DNA of 64,000 bases. Origin: Asterias rubens (lineage: Eukaryota; Echinodermata; Asteroidea; Forcipulatida; Asteriidae). A model generated the notes under the pieces. The model worked only from the letters and a program-made list of their open reading frames with translations. It was not told the DNA's origin and made no database searches. The stretch is from assembly GCF_902459465.1 (NCBI RefSeq), contig NC_047062.1, forward strand, positions 6,140,501 to 6,204,500, read 5' to 3'. Both the position numbers and the translations under genes were made by a program. Numbering within the stretch: position 1 is the first letter of the stretch; every line of letters begins with the position of its first letter. Below are positions 58,301-64,000 of this stretch, one piece after another.

Positions 58301-61300
58301 GCTTTGTTTTTTTGTCAATTTGTTGCCCTCCTCTGTCAGGCTTATATTTTCTGTGTTTGGTGTTCTGTTGATTTTTTACAAATGTTATTTGAAAGTACAT
58401 CTGTTGGGCCTCATCATAGTAAACAATGAATGTTCCTTGTGATTTATTTGTGTTTTTTTTTAATTAAATATATATAACCACAGGTTTCACTGCTGGAGAC
58501 TCTACTTTTTTTAAATGACCACTGCAAGATGAAATTAAACTAAACCATCCCTATATGAACATTTTAGTAAACCTTAACGTATGCAATTATTTAAAATATC
58601 TGAAAAGGTCAAAAATAATTATTTTTTTTAAATGACATTTGAGGTTGTAAAATGGTCCATATTTTAAAGAAGATGTAAATCCTGAAAATCACATCAAAAA
58701 TTGGTTGGTTACCCTGTTTTTATCAAGGCAAACATTTCATGCTAAGAAATTGTTTGTGCTTAGCAGCTCTATGAAATTGGTGAACAGGTGTGTAGCTATG
58801 CTAAACTTGTTATAGAATGGTTTCAAACTATTGGTCAGTGCAATTTAGCTTTGTGAATTTATGCTACTAAACAAACTTGTTTTAAGTTTAAAATGCATCT
58901 TTTTGTCCAGTACAACTTGTAGAAGCCATCCAACATAAGTCGTATTATTTTTAAGAAATGGCTTTTATTTTTAATATTAATGACTCGTAAAGTAAGTTGT
59001 TCAGTAATTTGTTTATGATTTAGGATTGAACAAAGACTTTCAACCAATGACCTCTGGATTAAGGTGCCGGCGCTCTACCAACTAGGTCTCCCTGTTTAGT
59101 TAATAGCTTAGTCCGGGGGTGACATTCAGAATCCATACAACGGTTTGCTGCCCTGTAGCAAGGGATCACACCCAAATTATGATACAACCTAGGAAGCGGC
59201 AGCCAGAGAATCACCTTAAGGGGATGTGATTTACTTACTTTCAAATATTAATTAGTGTGTATTGTTTGGATTGTTCGTAACAGTGTGAAGCTGTGGATGG
59301 GGAAGTTACATTTGCGGATAGATGTGGTGGTGATGATAAAGGGCTATGTAGAAGAGGATGGTACTTTCAGGTGTCCACAAATAACTGTGAAGGATTAGGA
59401 TCAGCTGCCGATACGTAAGTGCTTATCAACAAGGGTCCGATTGTCATGTAAAAAAACAGCCCTGTGGACTAGCCCTTACTCTAAAATTACCAAGGTGAAT
59501 TTTATGGACAATTTACACATTACATAACAATATTTGATTGAAAGTGGACAGTCCATTAGCTTCTCTGGAGGTTGACTAGTTTTTGAAGCGAAGTGAGGCA
59601 TGCTAATATCATCTGTTCACCCGATTGCACCCGTTTCAAAGAGGGCCCTCTATATCGGCGCTGAACCAAATTCTGAATTAAATACATGAGAGGTTTGATG
59701 TCTGAAACAGCTACATGGAGAAGCGACATGATGCGCTTAAGTCGAAAGATGGACTGTTGCAGTCAGTTCGAACGACTTTGGAGAGCCTCGTTTCAGACGT
59801 CGATCTTGTCATGTGCCGAACCCTAATGTAAATGCTTTGTTAAGAAACCAAAATATATTTGGGTGGACCCAAAGTCACTCACCAATTTATTTGGTTCGTC
59901 GCGACTCTGGCACGTCTGTCTGAAACAGGTGTTACTTTTCTAGTTTGGCATCATTGATGTAATAGGGTAAACCGATTATCAAACAATAAAACCCTCAGAT
60001 TTGTAGCTTACAGGATGATTTGTCAACCTCTTTTTGACCTCTTGGCGAGGGCGCCCTGCTCACGTGACATCATGTGCTAATGGTCTTTTGTTACAACCCC
60101 AATCTCTGCTAGAAATAATATTTGATAAATTATTTCTTTGTATCCCTAGATGCGTACCATGTGAGGAAGAAACATACATGCCTAATTACAATCATTGTAC
60201 AACATGCCTAATAACAACTAAATGCAAGGATAATGAAAAAGTAAGTTTGCACTTAAAGGAACACGTTGCCTTGGATCGGGTGAGTTGGTCTTTGAAAAGA
60301 GTTTGTAACCGTTTGTTATAAAATGCATATGGTTAGAAAGATGTTGTAAAAGTAAAATACAATGGTTCACACAAACATGCCCTCAAAATTGCACGGTTTT
60401 CCTTTTACCTCGTGGACTTACACGGTCGGCCATTTATGGGAGTCAAATTTTTGACTCCCATAAATGGCCGACCGTGTTAGTTCGCAAAGTAAAAGGAAAA
60501 CCACGCAATTTTGAGGCAAATTTGTGTGGATCATTGTATTCTACTTTTAAAACATCTTTCCAATCATATGCATTTTATAACAAGCGGTTACAAACGCTTT
60601 TTATAGACCAACTCGTCCGATCCAAGGCAACGTGTTCCTTTAAGTTGCTTTGTCTCTACTCTGTTTATAGGACAATTGAACCATTCACCTTGCAAGGATT
60701 AAACAAACAAAAAATACCATTATTACGAAAAATGTTGACTAATATTGGAGGTTTTCAGCACCTAGAAAAGTTCCTCCTGACGATAACTAGAGCAAGCTAG
60801 TCGAAACATTGAGACCAATTTAAGAACTCATTTCGCGATAGTGCAGTTTATAACGATCCTATAAGCTAATTGAAGTCTCAGCCAATTTTCTATACCCAGG
60901 TAGTAGTTAAAAAGCAGGACCAATCTTTGGAGAACTGAGAAGTCTCCCGAACAATCCGATAAATCTACTCTGCGGTAGTAGAATATAGGAAGACAGTTCA
61001 TTAGTGAATAAATTATATCTAGAAAGTAGTTACACACATGGTGTTACCGCAAACCAAATATATTTTGATACCTCACCATGCAATGCCTCAAATCATATAA
61101 AGTTCTATATTTGGTCAAACTTTATACTATTACAAATATTGTACTCTGATCTTTGTCATCTACCCAAGTACTGTCTAGTGGGTTTTAATTATACAAATAT
61201 GGACTTGATCCTGTGAATGGGTAAAGATTTTGTCCCCACTGGAGTTTGTCAGAGACCATGGGAACTACTGGTAAAGGTTCATGCTACACTGGAAAACCGC

Positions 61301-62309
61301 CACTTAAAACTGTCTCCACACCACAAAAAGTTTCATGTCTACTTTAAATTTAGAAGTAAATTTTCTATAACTTGAAGTACATCTTTCATAGTTATCTCAC
61401 TCATAAAGGGTTTAAAAACTGAAGCCATTGACCAGTAGATTCAAAAGATCGGATAGCATTTATTGGGTACACTGTATAATTTGAGTGCCAAATATTACAT
61501 TAAACAAAATAGCAATAGACACTTGTAGAATGTAGAGGGCAGCAGACATGCTTTCTTTTCAACGGACCCTTCCCATGAAATATGCTAATCACATTCACGC
61601 CTGGGTACAGACCCTGTTGGTTGTGCACTTAGCAGACGCGCAATCGCGTCTGCGCCATGCACCCATTAGCCGTGTACAAAACAGCGCGATGTTCCCTCAT
61701 TTTGCCAACCAAAACGTTAGTGCGCACGCACTATGTGCAATTTACATATTTCATGGGAAGGGTCTATTCTTCTCTCCAGACTGAGTGTACTCGGGGAATA
61801 GTAGAAATAATTCTTGTTAAATCGATATAAAGGACTTCATGTCTGTGTTTTAGAAAAAGAAATGTGTTACCACTTTCGATATTATTTTTCAAAATTTGTT
61901 TTAGGTTCTTGATTAACTTTTTTTTATTTTTTTAAAAATATGTTGCCACAATGAAACCCTGACTGGACAAGGGATAGAAAATATTGTGGTCCTGTGAAAA
62001 AGTTGAGCAGGCACTCTCTCAAATTCACAGTTAAATTCTTTAAAATACACATTTGACAAGGGAAAAAAGCTTCAAATATATATAGTAATCAACATGTTCA
62101 ATGGAATATGGCAAAAGCCAAAACAATTCAGACAAAATCATTAAAAGATGGGTTAAGAGTTGTATCTTAATGTGCTTTCAATTTATTCGGTTGACTTTCT
62201 TTTTATCATGAAATTGAATTTATTTCGCCAAAATATTTTGTCTGAATTTAGGAGAGTAAAGTACCAACTTCCACTTCTGACAGAGAATGCATTCCAAAAC
62301 CCACCACTG
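55315..62309 (+). CDS. TNF-receptor-like cysteine-rich receptor, first four coding exons (3' end outside window or unrecognised)
   Basis: Exons: 55315-55392, 59284-59414, 60150-60240, 62252-62309, with donors GTAAGT, GTAAGT, GTAAGT and GTATGT. Phases 0, 2 and 0 match at every junction, and the last exon ends in phase 1. Exon 1 is a clean signal peptide: a short N-region, the hydrophobic VTLIFAIACI, then SRCNSQQP. The mature part starts at once with Cys27. Cysteines fall at 27, 40, 48, 61, then CVPC at 71-74, CTTC at 86-89, 95 and 113. This C-x2-C ... C-x2-C ... C ... DREC pattern is typical of TNFR cysteine-rich domains, which bind TNF-family ligands outside the cell. No transmembrane or death domain is seen, so decoy or signalling type is undetermined. 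An acceptor at 55301-55303 suggests a 5' UTR intron. Alternatives are another cysteine-knot or EGF-like secreted protein. Confidence 0.7.
55605..55870. repeat. Tandem repeats with AAATGTTAAAGTTTTCAGGG
   Basis: Three to four copies of TTTAAAAATGTTAAAGTTTTC, GGGTACAGTGTTACCCTCTGG and AAATTAAACAGCTT, unit about 60 bp with one longer spacer. TNFR-like intron 1. Confidence 0.7.
56050..56800. repeat. Five tandem copies of a 148-bp unit
   Basis: TTGAATGAGCT starts at 56064, 56221, 56369, 56517 and 56743. Each unit carries AATGGTCATAACTCCTTATT, GATGTACTGACTTGAAAC, AAACATTGCTTCTTACATGT and AAAGATAAAACTCAAAGA. TNFR-like intron 1. Confidence 0.85.
57066..57185. mobile_element. Half copy of the GGGCCCAATTTCATAG MITE
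   Basis: GGGCCCAGTTTCATAGAGCT followed by GCTTAGCATGAAATTTCTTC. The other arm is missing here; a right arm of the same family lies at 58690-58782. TNFR-like intron 1. Confidence 0.65.
58690..58782. mobile_element. Right half of the GGGCCCAATTTCATAG MITE
   Basis: TTGGTTGGTTACCCTGTTTT, GCTTAGCAGCTCTATGAAATT and a damaged end. TNFR-like intron 1. Confidence 0.6.
60253..60643. mobile_element. Long palindromic MITE (TTAAAGGAACACGTTGCCTT ends), copy 2
   Basis: Same family as 36708. Left end TTAAAGGAACACGTTGCCTT, right end AAGGCAACGTGTTCCTTTAA, centre GGGAGTCAAATTTTTGACTC. It begins 13 bp after the donor of TNFR-like exon 3. Confidence 0.9.
60650..61090 (+). mobile_element. Retroelement-like repeat, copy 2 with upstream body
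   Basis: It contains CTGACGATAACTAGAGCAAG and CTAGTCGAAACATTGAGACC (60777-60815), then the block shared with 36001. It lies in intron 3 of the TNFR-like gene directly after the palindromic MITE. I suspect a Penelope-like or LINE tail, but no protein is left. Confidence 0.45.
61564..61766. mobile_element. MITE with GGACCCTTCCCATGAAATATG ends
   Basis: The right end, CATATTTCATGGGAAGGGTC, is the inverse of the left. An inner AGACGCGCAATCGCGTCT palindrome is present. TNFR-like intron 3. Confidence 0.8.
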
Positions 62310-62536
62310 GTATGTATGAAATCTAAATTGTGCATTCTGTCAATCTACATAATGCTCAATACACTAAAACTGTGAAATTTACAATGTTTGTGAGCACCCC
62401 AATCTGGTTGTTCCAAAAGGAGTAATATGCTCCGAATAGTCAATGCTGAACTCTGTATCCTGAATCTAGGTAGCAGATGTAATTGTGATGTTATCAAGTA
62501 TTTCTTATGTCTTTTGCATGAGACTTCACATCAGAT

Positions 62537-62719
62537 ATAGACTGTATTGAATAACCCCCTTTTTGCTACGAAAGTCGCCATCTTGTAGGTCAAACTGTAT
62601 GCGCGTCTACACGCGTACATTAAAGAAACACGCAGCACGCACCGTTTCCGGTTTGATTTCTACCGCACAGGCACGCACATACTGTTTGAATGGTGACGTC
62701 ATCTTCAATACAGTCTATT
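62537..62719. mobile_element. MITE with ATAGACTGTATTGAA ends
   Basis: ATAGACTGTATTGAA at the left pairs with TTCAATACAGTCTAT at the right. GC-rich interior without coding. Downstream of TNFR-like exon 4. Confidence 0.7.
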
Positions 62720-62824
62720 GTCATTGTAGGGTACTTATGAAGTGGGATACCTACACTGTACATCAAATGGGGATACCTACCTAGTGGCCAAACTACACAC
62801 TGTGACTGTGGGGAACCACAGACA

Positions 62825-63003
62825 ATAGACCTTTATCATGATGTCTCCAGCTTGGTCATGTTCCTTGTATCGAATAGCAATAATGAATGCTAATAATCAT
62901 TTTGCAAACGTGAACCAGACTATTTTGTTCTTCCAGAGTCCTTTTGATTTTATTGATATCAATTGGAAAAAATCAAGATGGCTGCCCCATGATAAAGGTC
63001 TAT
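62825..63003. mobile_element. MITE with ATAGACCTTTATCATG ends
   Basis: The left ATAGACCTTTATCATG pairs with CATGATAAAGGTCTAT at the right. It lies about 100 bp from the previous MITE. Confidence 0.7.
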
Positions 63004-63175
63004 AAAGCACTTGTTGTGCTGCCCAGATTGGCAATCACATTCATAACACTTCACAAGCAAAAGACTTGGGCCAAATTTCATGGCTCTGCTTACCGTAAGC
63101 AAAGAATCAGCACTAACGGTAGCAGGGAATTTCGCATTGTGTAGTTGAACCTAAACTCATGCGCCTTTTCTTTTT

Positions 63176-63206
63176 TTTGGGGGGGGGGGGGGGGGGGGGG
63201 AGGGGA
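63176..63206. repeat. Poly-G run
   Basis: About 25 consecutive G broken by one A. Other homopolymer or simple repeats: A28 at 33195-33222, C18 at 36595-36613, C10 plus (CA)n at 35681-35712, (TG)n at 30788-30808, (TCCG)n at 55458-55496 and (GTTT)n at 908-932 and 11337-11359. Confidence 0.9.
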
Positions 63207-63228
63207 TCAGTCAAATTGAAGTCTTCGT

Positions 63229-63800
63229 TCATAAATACCCCACAGTTTCACTATTCCTATTGGTGGAGAGCACATCACGTTGTTAGGTTTAAATAAGGGA
63301 ATAAAAGGGTATCGACGAGTTCTTAAATAACAGCTTAAAACCGGCAGGGTCGTTGCCTTGTAATAAAGGCCCGAGCCGAAGGCAAGAGCCTTTTAACTGC
63401 ACGGCAACGACCCTGCAAGGTTTTAAACGGACGTTTAAGAACAAGTCACTACTCTTTTATTCCCATTCATAAATGCCCTGCTGTTAAAAAACATTTAAAA
63501 AAATACAATTATAGACACTTTGACAATTGAAAGTCTGAGGTTTGAAATATTTTTTTCTCAAAAACTTTGTGAAGATTCTGTTTGATGCGCATGGATTGTG
63601 TATACGCGTGCACGCTTAGAAATAGATTACACGCTGTTACTTATAGCTATGAGTTGCGTTCTGCGTGATAATCTTGCGCGCCTGATATGTGGCAGCCAGC
63701 CAGTTATAAACAGCTCCAGCTGGTCATTATCAACCTTTTAAACACCCCCACGTGATCCACCAATAGGAGTAGCAAAACTGTCTGGGGTATTTATGAATGG
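63229..63800. repeat. Large compound foldback at the right edge
   Basis: TTCATAAATACCCCACAG with CTATTCCTATTGGTGG (63229-63270) pairs with CCACCAATAGGAGTAG and TGGGGTATTTATGAAT (63757-63798). Inside, GGGAATAAAAGGGTATCGAC pairs with ACTACTCTTTTATTCCC (63298-63463), closing on GCAGGGTCGTTGCC/GGCAACGACCCTGC. A GC-rich pair (GCGCGCCTGATATG near 63677 and GGGCGCGCAAGCTCATG near 63843) continues beyond it. Confidence 0.65.
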
Positions 63801-64000
63801 GCGATAAAGACATGCTGGAGCTGTTATAGACCAGCTGACTACGGGCGCGCAAGCTCATGTCCGCTAATTTAACTTGACCAGAATGCAATTCAAAACTATT
63901 AGTAACAGGGTGTAATATGTGTGTACACGCAAGTACATACACCATCCGAGCGCACAAAAAATCGCATGGCCACAACCTTGCCGGTTTTAAATGGTCGATT

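Noticed and set aside
62468..62495. Possible fifth TNFR-like exon encoding GSRCNCDVIK after the acceptor GAATCTAG
   Set aside because: The phase fits, but no proper donor follows and the segment is too short to judge.

Overview
The window is animal nuclear DNA: AT-rich, intron-rich genes with GT/AG splice sites, tRNA-derived SINE pieces, LINE reverse-transcriptase remnants and many short palindromic (MITE-like) elements. Three protein genes can be assembled exon by exon, each with a continuous reading frame and matching splice phases. The gene set (a hydantoinase/DUF917 fusion that I do not know from vertebrates, a klhl28 orthologue and a TNF-receptor-like receptor) points to a marine invertebrate deuterostome. 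From recalled familiarity with the roughly 370-bp MITE I favour an echinoderm, perhaps a sea star. That is memory, not a search result.

Layout. Positions 1-9284 hold no recognisable coding gene, only diverged repeats, a GTCCG/TTGCATATGCAA-rich inverted-repeat zone (about 5520-5945) and a short repeat series interrupted by a MITE (about 6890-7640). Positions 9290-25833 (+) carry an 18-exon gene for a 1,010-residue protein: hydantoinase/oxoprolinase HyuA-like ATP-dependent domains fused to a DUF917 (S-methyl-thiohydantoin desulfurase-like) domain. Its introns have collected MITEs, SINEs and two LINE fragments, and a 96-bp tandem duplication multiplies the 3' splice site and head of exon 14. Positions 25834-33282 are repeat-bearing intergenic sequence, ending in degenerate 130-160-bp tandem repeats just beyond klhl28.

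Positions 46133-33283 (-) carry the complete coding sequence of a BTB-BACK-Kelch protein (five coding exons, 577 aa), best matched to KLHL28, a likely substrate adaptor of Cullin-3 ubiquitin ligases. Positions 46134-55314 are a dense field of foldback elements, including a nested palindrome of about 800 bp and a cluster of TGGTTTATAAACCA-type sites. From 55315 to the right part of the window (+) lie the first four coding exons of a secreted or membrane cysteine-rich protein with a signal peptide and TNFR-type cysteine spacing. It is incomplete here.

The three genes show no evident functional link: a small-molecule cyclic amide/hydantoin enzyme, a ubiquitin-ligase adaptor and a cell-surface receptor. 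No phage, CRISPR, operon or bacterial feature is present.
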